64,000 bases of DNA from Xanthobacter oligotrophicus (GTDB lineage: Bacteria; Pseudomonadota; Alphaproteobacteria; Rhizobiales; Xanthobacteraceae). Positions 16,464-25,039 of the stretch are shown piece by piece; within the stretch, counting starts at the first letter, position 1; each line of letters opens with the position of its first letter. The stretch covers positions 1 to 64,000 of the forward strand of contig NZ_VTTL01000009.1 in the NCBI RefSeq assembly GCF_008364685.1, given 5' to 3'. The notes under the pieces are model-generated. The model did not search any database. It was not told where the DNA came from and worked only from the letters and a program-made list of their open reading frames with translations. The translations under genes were made by a program, and so were the position numbers.

Positions 16464-17199
16464 AGCGCAGCCATTCAATGCGGCCGCATGGCGGTTCGTT
16501 GAGGCGCAACACCGCGTCTCGACGCTGAAGCTCGTCGATAGCCTCGTAGAACAGGAAGCGCTGGAAGACATCCTCGAAGAGGCAAAGCCACTCGTCCCCG
16601 AGGCGTGTCGCCACCTCGATTACTTGCTGTCTACGCCGTTCCGCTACCGCCCATATCCGAGTGGTTCGCGTTTTCGACGCGCCGGCCTGACGCTTGGTGT
16701 CTGGTATGGAGCCGAGCGGCCTGAGACTGCCGCCGCCGAAATGGTGTTTTACCGCTTCCTCTTTTATGCGGAGAGCCCGCAGACGCCGTTTCCGGACGAT
16801 GCGGCAGATTACACAGCATTCTCGGTCGCGCTTGCTACCCCCCTAGCGATTGATCTGACAGTGGGCGCGTTTGCCGGCTTCGCCGAGTGCTGGACGCATT
16901 TGACCGACTATGGAGCCTGTCAGGCCCTAGCGGAGGCTGTCCGTCAGATCGATGGCGAGGTCATACGCTATGCTTCCGTTCGCGATCCGGAGCAGGGGGC
17001 TAACCTCGCAGTCTTGAGCTGCCGAGCCTTCCATAGCCATGTCCCCATGGAGCGCCAGACTTGGCGCATCCGTATTAGCTCGACCGGTGCGCAGGCAGTG
17101 CGTGAACATCCCCGGCTAGGAATCGAGTTTGGGCGAGACGCGTTTGCGCCGGACCCCCGCCTGCTGGACATGGCATGGGATCGGCGGCGCTCGTCGTGA
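16423..17199 (+). CDS. RES-domain toxin (NAD-degrading)
   Basis: A 258-residue RES-domain protein. Motifs in order are FRYRPYPSGSRFRRAG, GVWYGAERPETAAAEMVFYR with the conserved Arg and Glu, and LSCRAFHS near residue 205. RES toxins of the MbcT/ParT group destroy or modify NAD+ or use it to modify targets, stopping growth until the antitoxin returns. The ATG at 16423 is used; a TTG at 16417 is an alternative. It overlaps the antitoxin gene by 41 bp. Length is somewhat greater than the smallest family members because of a helical N-terminal addition. Confidence 0.88.
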   Translation: MSLPIWTPDALRSEAQPFNAAAWRFVEAQHRVSTLKLVDSLVEQEALEDILEEAKPLVPEACRHLDYLLSTPFRYRPYPSGSRFRRAGLTLGVWYGAERPETAAAEMVFYRFLFYAESPQTPFPDDAADYTAFSVALATPLAIDLTVGAFAGFAECWTHLTDYGACQALAEAVRQIDGEVIRYASVRDPEQGANLAVLSCRAFHSHVPMERQTWRIRISSTGAQAVREHPRLGIEFGRDAFAPDPRLLDMAWDRRRSS

Positions 17200-17432
17200 T
17201 CGCAGACCGCGGGGAGGGCAGTGGGGCAGCCCCGCTGTTCCCGTCCTGCATTCGGGAGGGCGCCGCGACCGGCAGCCGCCCGGCGAGGCCCTGAAGCCGT
17301 CGGCGGCACCAGCCGAGGGAGGGGTGGTTTCAGACTTTCCCTCTTCGTCGCCGGACCAGCGAGGCTCCATCGCGCAAGATGGCGATCAATTCATACTTTT
17401 TCCGTCGGGACCCACGGCTTTGCCGGCCACCG

Positions 17433-17783
17433 TCAATGGTTATTTCGCCGCCTCACTATGGGCCAGAGCATCGCCGCCGTCAGGCCCGAATGGACCAAGA
17501 CGGCCGGCCAGAGCAGGAAGCCCGCCGCCTTGCCCGCCAGGCCGAGATAGGCAAGGCCCGCCGCAACGCAGACGCTATAGACCACCATCCCCGCCGTGGG
17601 CGGCCCGGGCCAGCAGGCGATACCGAGGCCGACGATGGCGATGCCGGCGACGCGTGCGATCACCAGCGCCTCGCCGGAAGGCACCGCGCCGAGCAGCAAC
17701 CTTACGACCAGCGAGGGGGCAAGCAGCAGGGCAAGGCCCGTCGCCACCTCCCCGATCGCCGCCAACGTCAACGCCCTTGGCAT
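17433..17783 (-). CDS. Small four-helix membrane protein
   Basis: A protein of about 116 residues starting at the ATG at 17783, with four hydrophobic helices (AIGEVATGLALLLAPSLVVRLLLG, IARVAGIAIVGLGIACW, VCVAAGLAYLGLAG and LVHSGLTAAMLWPI). It has no recognised motif. It starts 60 bp after the sulfatase stop codon on the same strand, so it is likely cotranscribed with it. Similar small membrane proteins often follow arylsulfatase genes; a role in uptake or redox cannot be read from the sequence. Confidence 0.65.
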   Translation of the reverse strand: MPRALTLAAIGEVATGLALLLAPSLVVRLLLGAVPSGEALVIARVAGIAIVGLGIACWPGPPTAGMVVYSVCVAAGLAYLGLAGKAAGFLLWPAVLVHSGLTAAMLWPIVRRRNNH

Positions 17784-17843
17784 AGCAACTTTCGCCCCAG
17801 TCTGCGGAGCCGCCGCCCGGAGCCTGTCTCCGGGCCGCCGCAC

Positions 17844-20321
17844 CTATTGCTTGGCCTGAACCTCCGGCTGTAGCCGGAAGGTCAGCTTGTCGAGCTTGCC
17901 GGTGAACCTGAAGGGCACGTCGTAGCGATACTCGACCAGCGCAACGCCGGTGCGGGTATCGATCCCCACGTCGAACGTCTCATCCTCCGGGAAGGTGATG
18001 GGCGTCGTGTGCTCAAGGGTGTTGCGTGCCACTTCCTTGCCATCCACGAAGAGCACGCCCGTGCCGCCCTTGCCGAGGCCCGGCTCGCTCGGCTTGAAGT
18101 CGAACACAATGGTGTGCTTCCCTGCTTCCAGCTCCGGGCCTTCCCATACGGTGCGCTTCAGATCGAGCAGATTGTAGAGGAACACCACCCGGCCGCGGTT
18201 GAAGCCGAACTCGCCCTTGCTCAGGAACAGGCCATAGCCGCCGAACCGTCCGCCTTCGGTGACGATCATGCCTTCGGCTCCGCCTTCCGGGATCTCGACC
18301 TCGGCGGTGATGGTGTAGGCCTTGTTCAGGATGCTGGGCGCTGCGGCTGGGGGCGTGCCGGACAGTTCGCCGGAATAGGTGAACTCCGTCCGTCCGGCAG
18401 TGAGGCTTGGGCGCGGCGTGTTCCATCGCGCGAGCGTCGAGTTGTCGAGCGGCAGGACGTTGTATTTCTTCGCCTCAGCGTAGAACAGGTCCTGCATCTG
18501 CTTCAATTTCGCAGGCATCTGTCTGGCAAGGTCGTTGGACTGCGTGGGATCTTCCGCGACGTTGTAGAGCTCCCAGTCGTAGCCGGTGATGACATCCGGC
18601 GGCGTCTTGGTGCTCAATTCCCAAGGCAGGGTCACCGGCGTCGTCGCCGCCACCCAGCCGTCATGATAGAGGGCGCGGTTGCCCAGCATCTCGAAATACT
18701 GGGTGGTGTGGTGGCTGCGGGCCGCGGCGTTCGCCTTGTCCCACGTATAGGCCATGCTCACCCCCTCCATGGGGATCTGCTTGATGCCGTTGATGGTGTC
18801 CGGCTGCGGGATCCCGCTGGCCTCAAGGATCGTGGGCGCGATGTCGATGAGGTGGTGGAACTGCCGCCGGATGCCGCCAACATCCTCGATGTGGCCGGGC
18901 CAGGACATGACGACGCCCTGCGCCGTGCCTCCGAAGTGCGACGCCACCTGCTTCACCCACTTGAAGGGCGTGTCCATGGCCCAGGCCCAGCCCGCCGCGA
19001 AGTGCGGGAAGGTGCGCTCCGATCCCCAGAAGGGATACCAGAGGAACTGGTCCAGCACCGGAACCGAGACACCGTTGAAGGTGGTGAACTCGTTCGGCGT
19101 GCCGTTGAGCATGCCTTCGGCGCTCGCGCCATTGTCGCCGCCGATATAGATGATCAGGGTGTTGTCCCGCTCGCCGAGGTCTTCGACGGCCTGGATCACC
19201 CGCCCGATCTCATGGTCGGCGTAAGCGAGATAGGCGCCATAGACATCGGCTTGCCGGATGAAGAGCTTCTTCTCGTCCCAGCTGAGAGAATCCCACTCGG
19301 GCAGGCCCTTGGGCCAGGGCGTCAATTGGGCGTTCTCCGGCATGATGCCGAGCCGCTTCTGATTGGCGAAGATCTTCTCGCGCACCTTGTTCCAGCCCTC
19401 GTCAAAGAGGTGCATGGCGCTGATCTTCTTCACCCATTCGGGCGTGGGATGATGCGGCGCATGGGTCGCGCCCGGCACGTAATAGACAAAGAACGGCTTG
19501 TCGGGCGCGAGCGCCTTGTTCTGTCGCATGTACTGGATGGCCTCGTCGGCCATTGCGGTCTCAAGGTTCCAGCCCGGATTGCCGAGGAAGGGGTAGATCG
19601 CCGTTGTGTTGCGGAAGAGGTTGGGTTGCCACTGGCTGGCGTCGCCACCGACGAAGCCGAAGAAATAGTCGAACCCCATGCCATTCGGCCACTGGCTGAA
19701 AGGGCCAGCCTGGCTCGACTGGAACGACGGTGTGTTGTGGTCCTTTCCGAACCACGCCGTGCCGTAGCCATTCGCCTGCAGGATGGTGCCGACGGTGCCC
19801 TTCTCGATGGGAATAATGGAATCGTAGCCCGGATAGCCGGTCGAAATCTCGTTCACCACGCCGAAGCCCACCGAGTGGTGATTGCGGCCCGTGATGATCG
19901 CCGCCCGGCTCGGAGAGCAGAGCGAGGTCGAGTGGAAATTGGTGTAGCGCAGCCCCTCGTTGGCGATGCGATCCATGGTGGGGGTCGGGATCACGCCGCC
20001 AAAGGTGCTCGGCGCGCCGAAGCCCTGGTCGTCCGTCATGATGAGCAGGACGTTGGGTGCCCGCTTCGGGGGCACCACGCGCGGCGGCCACCAGGGTGTC
20101 GATTCGGTGGCCTTCTCCTTGATCACGCCGCCAAACTTCGGATCGGGCGGCGGGATCTGGTTGCCCTCGATGGTGGTGGTAGCCGAAGGCGAGCCCGGGG
20201 TCCCAGTGACGACCTGTGCCAGTACGGTCGAGCAGCCGAGCAGCCCGAACATCACCGCACCCGCAACAACCGCCCCGCTTATGCGGTTGATCGGCGCCCA
20301 ATCCAAATGAGTGTTGCGCAT
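17844..20321 (-). CDS. Type I arylsulfatase, exported
   Basis: An 825-residue sulfatase of alkaline-phosphatase fold. The start at 20321 gives an N-terminal hydrophobic segment (VVAGAVMFGLLGCSTVLAQ) with a lipobox-like LLGC, so it may be a periplasmic lipoprotein. Metal-binding LLIMTDDQGFG is near residue 95, and the formylglycine motif is LCSPSRAA near residue 135, followed by TGRNHH. The Asp-Asn pair GGDNGAS and the C-terminal beta domain are present. It hydrolyses sulfate esters and needs formylglycine maturation of the Cys; no maturase gene is in the window. It is divergent from an AraC regulator, which may control it for sulfur scavenging. Confidence 0.92.
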   Translation of the reverse strand: MRNTHLDWAPINRISGAVVAGAVMFGLLGCSTVLAQVVTGTPGSPSATTTIEGNQIPPPDPKFGGVIKEKATESTPWWPPRVVPPKRAPNVLLIMTDDQGFGAPSTFGGVIPTPTMDRIANEGLRYTNFHSTSLCSPSRAAIITGRNHHSVGFGVVNEISTGYPGYDSIIPIEKGTVGTILQANGYGTAWFGKDHNTPSFQSSQAGPFSQWPNGMGFDYFFGFVGGDASQWQPNLFRNTTAIYPFLGNPGWNLETAMADEAIQYMRQNKALAPDKPFFVYYVPGATHAPHHPTPEWVKKISAMHLFDEGWNKVREKIFANQKRLGIMPENAQLTPWPKGLPEWDSLSWDEKKLFIRQADVYGAYLAYADHEIGRVIQAVEDLGERDNTLIIYIGGDNGASAEGMLNGTPNEFTTFNGVSVPVLDQFLWYPFWGSERTFPHFAAGWAWAMDTPFKWVKQVASHFGGTAQGVVMSWPGHIEDVGGIRRQFHHLIDIAPTILEASGIPQPDTINGIKQIPMEGVSMAYTWDKANAAARSHHTTQYFEMLGNRALYHDGWVAATTPVTLPWELSTKTPPDVITGYDWELYNVAEDPTQSNDLARQMPAKLKQMQDLFYAEAKKYNVLPLDNSTLARWNTPRPSLTAGRTEFTYSGELSGTPPAAAPSILNKAYTITAEVEIPEGGAEGMIVTEGGRFGGYGLFLSKGEFGFNRGRVVFLYNLLDLKRTVWEGPELEAGKHTIVFDFKPSEPGLGKGGTGVLFVDGKEVARNTLEHTTPITFPEDETFDVGIDTRTGVALVEYRYDVPFRFTGKLDKLTFRLQPEVQAKQ

Positions 20322-20531
20322 CGAAGGCCCTCGCTCCCCAACCCGGTGCCCCCGGCGCAGCACGTCTGATCGGGCAAGACACAATTTCTCGCTCGCCCTT
20401 TACACGGCGCCGGGGCAAGTATTTTGAACGCTACCGCGCAGGGGACGCGCCGGATTGGCATTTGACGCCAAACCGGGTCATCGGCTTTGAACGAATGCCG
20501 GTGGCAATTGACGAGGCAGGCCGTGACGCCC

Positions 20532-21536
20532 ATGTCGATACCGTTGATACGAGGCTTCGCGCTCCTGCCGACTTTGCGGTGGCTTTCGAGCCAGGGCGTC
20601 TCGGTTGAACGGGCGCTTCGGGACGTGGACTTGCCCGTGGGCCTGATCAGCGATTCCTTTCGCCTCGTGCCGCTGGTTCATGTGGCGTCCCTGCTGCGAA
20701 ACGCATCCCACGACTTCGGCCCGGACACGCCATTTCGGATCGTGTCCACTGCCCAGGACCTCGAACTTGCCATGCTGGGAAAGGTCGCCCTCGGCGCCAG
20801 GTCGCCGGGGGAGGCGCTGGCGCGGGTGGTGGAAGCCTTGCCTTATTACTGCGCGCACGAGCAGGTGTCCTGGGAACGCAAGCCAGGCCGCTACGTGGTG
20901 CGCGAAGTCTTCGCCCATCGGTTCGATCCGGAGACCCTCCACCTGCTCCTGCAGTATGCCTCGGCCATGCTCGACCGGATTCTTGCCCCCGCAAGCCAGC
21001 CCAGTCCGCGTTTCGTCCGGCTCGAAATCCCGCCGCATCCGGTTCACGGGATCGAGCACCTGCGCCGCTGGTTCGGCGACAGCGTGGTCGCGACGAAGGC
21101 GTCGGGCATCACCATGGAGATCGAGGACCGGGTCATGGAGCGCCCCTTCAGCAAGGTGGCACGAAACCGTCTCACGGTACGCGGGCTCGACGACGGCAAG
21201 GCCATGCAGCGTGACGGGAGCGTCGCGGACTCGGTGCGAACGGTTCTCGGCTTGATGATCGAGAGCGGCGAGAAGCCATCCATCAAGCGCGTGGTGGCCA
21301 CGGCGGGCGTCAGCGCCCGCACGTTTCAGCGGCAGCTTGAGGCGGAGGGCACGAGTTTTTCCGAACTGCTCACTGGCCTGCGGCAGAGCGAGACGTTGAA
21401 GCGGCTCGGCCAGGACGACGTTGCCCTGGCCGCCATCGCTACAGATCTCGGCTATTGCGACCAGGCAACCTTCACGCGGGCGTTCCGCCGATGGACCGGC
21501 AGTCCGCCGGGCCAGTTCCGGGCGCGCGCGAACTGA
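20532..21536 (+). CDS. AraC-family transcriptional regulator
   Basis: A regulator of about 334 residues. The N-terminal domain (IRGFALLPTLRWLSSQGVSVERALRDVDLP) is the arabinose-binding-like domain of OruR/VirS-type proteins, and the C-terminus has the double helix-turn-helix with SARTFQRQLEAEGTSFSELL and YCDQATFTRAFRRWTGSPPGQFR. The in-frame ATG at 20487 would add 15 residues and has no ribosome site, so 20532 is preferred. It is divergent from the arylsulfatase gene with about 200 bp between, which suggests control of sulfatase expression; the signal is unknown. Confidence 0.85.
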   Translation: MSIPLIRGFALLPTLRWLSSQGVSVERALRDVDLPVGLISDSFRLVPLVHVASLLRNASHDFGPDTPFRIVSTAQDLELAMLGKVALGARSPGEALARVVEALPYYCAHEQVSWERKPGRYVVREVFAHRFDPETLHLLLQYASAMLDRILAPASQPSPRFVRLEIPPHPVHGIEHLRRWFGDSVVATKASGITMEIEDRVMERPFSKVARNRLTVRGLDDGKAMQRDGSVADSVRTVLGLMIESGEKPSIKRVVATAGVSARTFQRQLEAEGTSFSELLTGLRQSETLKRLGQDDVALAAIATDLGYCDQATFTRAFRRWTGSPPGQFRARAN

Positions 21537-22232
21537 CGCCGGACATCGACTGCTCGCCGATTTACCGGGCACTCTGACCCGAGCCTGTTTCCAGCTGCTC
21601 TTGCTCGGATCTCGTCGTCAGCGGAGAGGTCGGCACCGTCGAGAGCGAGCAGTCTTCCGGCCCGCGCTCTGTGATCGCACTGCTGCGGTGGAATCCGTCG
21701 ATCAACGCCAAAAGAGCGCCCACGGACCGAGGACGAGTTTTTGGATCGCCGCACGGTCGGGAGTGCTGTCAGATAGACTGGCGTGCGGCGGTCCTCGATA
21801 AGATCGAGGCGCCCAATTCTCCCGCGCCATCGGCATCCTCGCCAAGGCCGGCTAGGGCGATGCCAACTTGGCGGGCATGAGCCAAATTTCCCCGCGTGGG
21901 TACCCGGTGGGTAATGGAGTAAAAGTTGCGACTGCCGCCCGAAGGCGACATGACTACAAGATGTTGATTTTCTTGAGAGAAACTGGAGCGGGCGATGGGA
22001 TTCGAACCCACGACCCCAACCTTGGCAACGTGCCCGAGAGCCGTTCGCTGCGATATCCGGCCCTTCGCCGTAATTGTCAAAAGCACTATAAAACAGATAT
22101 TTAACTCATACGCGCCCCGCCGTTCGTCGTCGCCAAGACGCCACGATTTGATTTCGGATGCTTCCATTCGGCTTCCGGAAGCGTTAAAATAGGAAGAATG
22201 GAAGCAGATTTCCTATAAGCGGTTGGACTAAA
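21537..22232. other. Non-coding boundary region with tRNA-derived att site
   Basis: About 700 bp between the AraC gene and the integrase gene. Apart from the tRNA-Gly 3' half at 21984-22028 there is no gene that I can support. The part from 22040 to 22232 is AT-richer than its surroundings, as is common next to integrase genes, where recombinase arm sites would sit. This marks the junction from chromosome (left) to ICE (right). Confidence 0.6.
21984..22028 (-). other. attL: 3' half of tRNA-Gly(GCC)
   Basis: Read on the minus strand this begins with the anticodon loop TTGCCAA, continues with the 3' side of the anticodon stem, variable loop, T stem-loop (GGTTCGAATCC) and the 3' side of the acceptor stem ending CGCCCGCTCCA. 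The 5' half (acceptor 5' strand, D arm, anticodon stem 5' strand) is missing: upstream sequence does not pair. A tRNA 3' half beginning at the anticodon loop, 205 bp before a tyrosine recombinase gene, is the typical duplicated core of a tRNA-targeting ICE. Given its orientation, the element extends to the right and the intact tRNA gene should be at the far end, outside the window. Confidence 0.85.
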
Positions 22233-23546
22233 ATGGAAAAGCTCACAAAGCGCCGTTTGGACGCTCTGAAACCTTCCAAGGTTGGGGTCGAAGGTTCTGA
22301 GCAGTTCCTCTGGGATGGCGAGTTGCGCGGCTTCGGCGTGCGGGTCAGCGCGGCGGGCCTCAAGAGTTTCATCGTGCAGTACCGAACGCCGGAAGGACGC
22401 CATCGCCGCAGGGTCATCGGGCGGTATGGTCTCATGACCGTGGAGCAGGCGCGGGACGCGGCAAGAGATATCCTGATGGCCGTCGCAAAGGGATGCGATC
22501 CGGAGGAGGCCGCCACGCGAACGGACGATCTAACCGTCGGTGCGGTCTGCGACTGGTATCTGGGCGAGGCGGAGGCCGGACGAATTCTTGGCAAGCGACG
22601 CCGGCCTATCAAGGCGTCGACGCTTGCCATGGATCGCAGCCGAATTGATGCGCATATCAAGCCGCTGCTGGGCAAACGGATCATAAACACGCTTAAGCTG
22701 GGCGACATCGAAGGTGCCCAGGCGGATATCGCGGCCGGTAAGACGTCCAAAGCGCGCGTCGGTAGCCGCGGCGGTGCCACCACAGGCGGCGAAGGGGTCG
22801 CTGCACGCACCATGTCGACCCTGCACTCCATTTTTGAGCACGCGGTGCGGCTGGGGAAAATCACGAGCAACCCGGCAAAGGGTGTCCGTCGCCTCGCCAG
22901 TACGCCACGCGACCGCCGGCTGAGCCGCTCCGAGATCGAGAAGCTCGGCAAGGCGATGCGGATAGCGGAGCAGGACGGCGAGCACCCGACCGGCCTTGCG
23001 GCGATCCGCTTCTTCCTGATGACGGGTCTGCGCCGCATGGAGGGGCTCGCTTTGGAGCGTGCCTGGCTCCATGACGAGGAAGGCTCGATCCGATTTCCCG
23101 ACACGAAGAGCGGTGCGCAGACGCGGGTCATCGGCCGCGCCGCCGTCGACTTGCTGCTGGCTCAGCCACAGGCCGGATCGCGCTTCTTCTTCCCGGCCGA
23201 CTGGGGTGAAGGGCATTTCGTCGGGATCGTGCGTGTGCTCGATCGCCTCTGCGCAATGGCGCGGCTGGAGGACGTCACCCCACATACCCTGCGCCACACC
23301 TTCGCGAGCGTCGCCGGCGACCTCGGCTTTTCCGAACTGACGATCGCGGCGCTGCTCGGCCACGCGGCGCGCGGCGTGACGCAGCGCTATATCCATATCG
23401 ACGAGGCGCTGCGGCTCGCGGCCGACCGCGTCGCGGACGAGATGGCCGACATCCTCGACGGCAAGGCGGCGGCCGCGCGTCCTTCTCGACGTGGGGCGCG
23501 ACAGTCGCGGGAGACGGATCAGAGGCTGCCGCAGCCAGAATCGTAA
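22233..23546 (+). CDS. int: Tyrosine recombinase, ICE integrase
   Basis: A 437-residue phage-type integrase. The N-terminal arm-binding domain contains ELRGFGVRVSAAGLKSFIVQYR (DUF4102-like), the core-binding domain spans about residues 90-210, and the catalytic part has TGLRRMEGLALE (first Arg), HTLRHTFASVAGDLG (His-x-x-Arg), LLGHAARGVTQRYIH with the nucleophilic Tyr. All catalytic residues are present. It should insert the ICE at the tRNA-Gly gene whose 3' half lies 205 bp upstream. A decayed close relative of its last third lies at 5932-6441. No excisionase gene is recognisable beside it. Confidence 0.94.
   Translation: MEKLTKRRLDALKPSKVGVEGSEQFLWDGELRGFGVRVSAAGLKSFIVQYRTPEGRHRRRVIGRYGLMTVEQARDAARDILMAVAKGCDPEEAATRTDDLTVGAVCDWYLGEAEAGRILGKRRRPIKASTLAMDRSRIDAHIKPLLGKRIINTLKLGDIEGAQADIAAGKTSKARVGSRGGATTGGEGVAARTMSTLHSIFEHAVRLGKITSNPAKGVRRLASTPRDRRLSRSEIEKLGKAMRIAEQDGEHPTGLAAIRFFLMTGLRRMEGLALERAWLHDEEGSIRFPDTKSGAQTRVIGRAAVDLLLAQPQAGSRFFFPADWGEGHFVGIVRVLDRLCAMARLEDVTPHTLRHTFASVAGDLGFSELTIAALLGHAARGVTQRYIHIDEALRLAADRVADEMADILDGKAAAARPSRRGARQSRETDQRLPQPES
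22276..22297 (+). repeat. att-like sequence inside the integrase gene
   Basis: Inside codons about 15-22 of the integrase gene the sequence CCAAGGTTGGGGTCG is identical over 15 bases to the tRNA-Gly 3' half (minus-strand reading, 22011-22025), and GGTTC two bases further also matches. The pair gives a 22-base inverted repeat with two mismatches, about 250 bp apart. It could be a tRNA mimic used in recombination or regulation, or chance. Confidence 0.55.
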
Positions 23547-23887
23547 AGCGGTCCCGGCAGAGCACAGCCATGCGCCACAGACGCGATTGCGACAGGCCTC
23601 CGACCACGATGTCGACCAGCGCCGCAGCCGCTTAATTGAAAGCGCGTGCGGCAAGATCGACGCCGGCGCGCCAATTTTGTGGACCGTGTCGGCAACTGCG
23701 CCGACCATGCCGGGAAGAGCCTTGATGCTACCCATCTCGCCCATCGACGTGACGGGCGTGACCGCCTGGATTTAGGCGACGCCAAGGTGCGGCGGTTGCG
23801 GAGGGGTGGCGCCGCAGTTGTCGGGCTCGACCTCTCTTGAAACCTCCGGTAGAAATTTCCAAAGCTACTCAACACGCCGGAGCCCGG
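23547..23887. other. Intergenic, no recognised gene
   Basis: About 340 bp between the integrase stop and the LysR start. I see no gene, no clear terminator and no long repeats. It should hold the LysR promoter. Confidence 0.4.
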
Positions 23888-24805
23888 ATGGCTGCGCCGT
23901 TTTCCACCTCGATCGAACTGCGCCACCTGCGCTATTTCGTGGCGGCCGCCGAGCACGGAAGCTTCCGCAAGGCGGGGGGTGCTCTTGAGGTCAAGGAATC
24001 GTCCATCAGCCGGAGCGTGCGCGACCTCGAAGACGAGATCGGCGTGTCGCTGTTCATCCGGCACTCCAGTGGGGTTAACCTCACTCTGGCGGGGCAGCGC
24101 TTTCTGAACCGCACGCGGCAGGCCCTCGATCAAATCCGAGAGGCAACCGTGGAAGCGGCCGCGCTCGGGCGTGCTGAGGAAGGCCACCTGAAAGTTGGCC
24201 TGTTCTCCAACCTGTCCTCCGGCTTTCTACGCGACCTGTTCCAGACCTATGACAGCCGCTATGCGGGCGTTCATATCGACTTTGTCGAAGCGCCTGCCGA
24301 AAATCACGCGGCCGCGATACGGCGGTTTGATCTCGACGCCGCATTCGTGCTGGGCCGGCAAAGCTGGCCGGACTGTGATGCGATGTCCTCCTGGAGCGAA
24401 CCACTCCTGTTCGCGCTGCCGCGGCTTCATCCTCTGGTCCAAAGGGATGTGCTGTCCTGGCGAGATCTCGTGGATGAGACCTTTCTTGTCCGCACCGAAG
24501 GCTCCGGCAATGAGGTGCGCGGTTTTCTTGAGCGGAAGTTTCGGGAACTCGACATCTCGCCGCGCATCAGCACGCAGCAGGTCGCGCGCTATAGCCTTCT
24601 CGGTCTGGTCGCCACGGGACGCGGAATCGTGCCGGTGCTTGAGTCGGAAACGGTCATCGGTCTGCCGGAGGTGGTGTTCCGCCCTCTCGCCGGCGAGGTG
24701 ATCCCGTTTTCGGTGATCTATTCCCCCAGGAATGACAACCCGGCGGTGCGCACCTTGCTCAGCCTCACACGGAAGATGGCCCGGGAGCAGGCTGCGACGC
24801 GCTGA
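23888..24805 (+). CDS. LysR-family regulator of the ICE (TraR-like position)
   Basis: A LysR protein of about 305 residues from the ATG at 23888; an upstream ATG at 23837 would add 17 residues outside the family pattern. The winged helix reads IELRHLRYFVAAAEHGSFRKAGGAL with KESSISRSVRDLEDEIG. The effector domain includes LFSNLSSGFLRDLFQTYDSRYAGVHIDFVEA. A LysR gene at the trbI end of the trb operon is a standing feature of Tn4371-like ICEs, where it is thought to control transfer. Its 3' end overlaps that of the convergent DUF2274 gene by 41 bp. Confidence 0.87.
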   Translation: MAAPFSTSIELRHLRYFVAAAEHGSFRKAGGALEVKESSISRSVRDLEDEIGVSLFIRHSSGVNLTLAGQRFLNRTRQALDQIREATVEAAALGRAEEGHLKVGLFSNLSSGFLRDLFQTYDSRYAGVHIDFVEAPAENHAAAIRRFDLDAAFVLGRQSWPDCDAMSSWSEPLLFALPRLHPLVQRDVLSWRDLVDETFLVRTEGSGNEVRGFLERKFRELDISPRISTQQVARYSLLGLVATGRGIVPVLESETVIGLPEVVFRPLAGEVIPFSVIYSPRNDNPAVRTLLSLTRKMAREQAATR

Positions 24806-25037
24806 TGCTCGCAGCGTCGGCAGCCTCGCGGCGGGCCTTGGCGAATTCGCGATCGGTGGCGATGAAGCGCTCCAACATCGGCACGACGAGCTTCACGGGA
24901 TCGGGAGTGGGCTGGCCGGTTTCTCGCGCGAGCACGTCGGCATAGGCGACAAGATCGCGGTGCAGCGCGCCCGGCAGTGACAGCGCCACCTTCACCGGCT
25001 TGTCGTTCGTGATGGGTCCGAGTTTCAGCTTTGCCAT
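24765..25037 (-). CDS. DUF2274 protein, last gene of trb operon
   Basis: A 90-residue protein of the DUF2274 family (LKLGPITNDKPVKVALSLPGALHRDLVAYADVLARETG). The first part resembles a ribbon-helix-helix strand and helices for DNA binding. It starts 2 bp after the trbI stop and regularly follows trbI in ICEs. Its coding end runs 41 bp into the end of the convergent LysR gene. Function unproven; a small transfer regulator is plausible. Confidence 0.85.
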   Translation of the reverse strand: MAKLKLGPITNDKPVKVALSLPGALHRDLVAYADVLARETGQPTPDPVKLVVPMLERFIATDREFAKARREAADAASISASQPAPGPSSV

Positions 25038-25039
25038 GG

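Noticed and set aside
18009-20369. A 786-codon plus-strand open frame
   Set aside because: Antisense to the arylsulfatase gene with no domain of its own; its composition follows from the sulfatase codons.
21984-22070. A complete tRNA-Gly gene
   Set aside because: The 3' half is perfect in outline, but upstream sequence does not form the acceptor 5' strand, D arm or anticodon stem, so it is only an att half.
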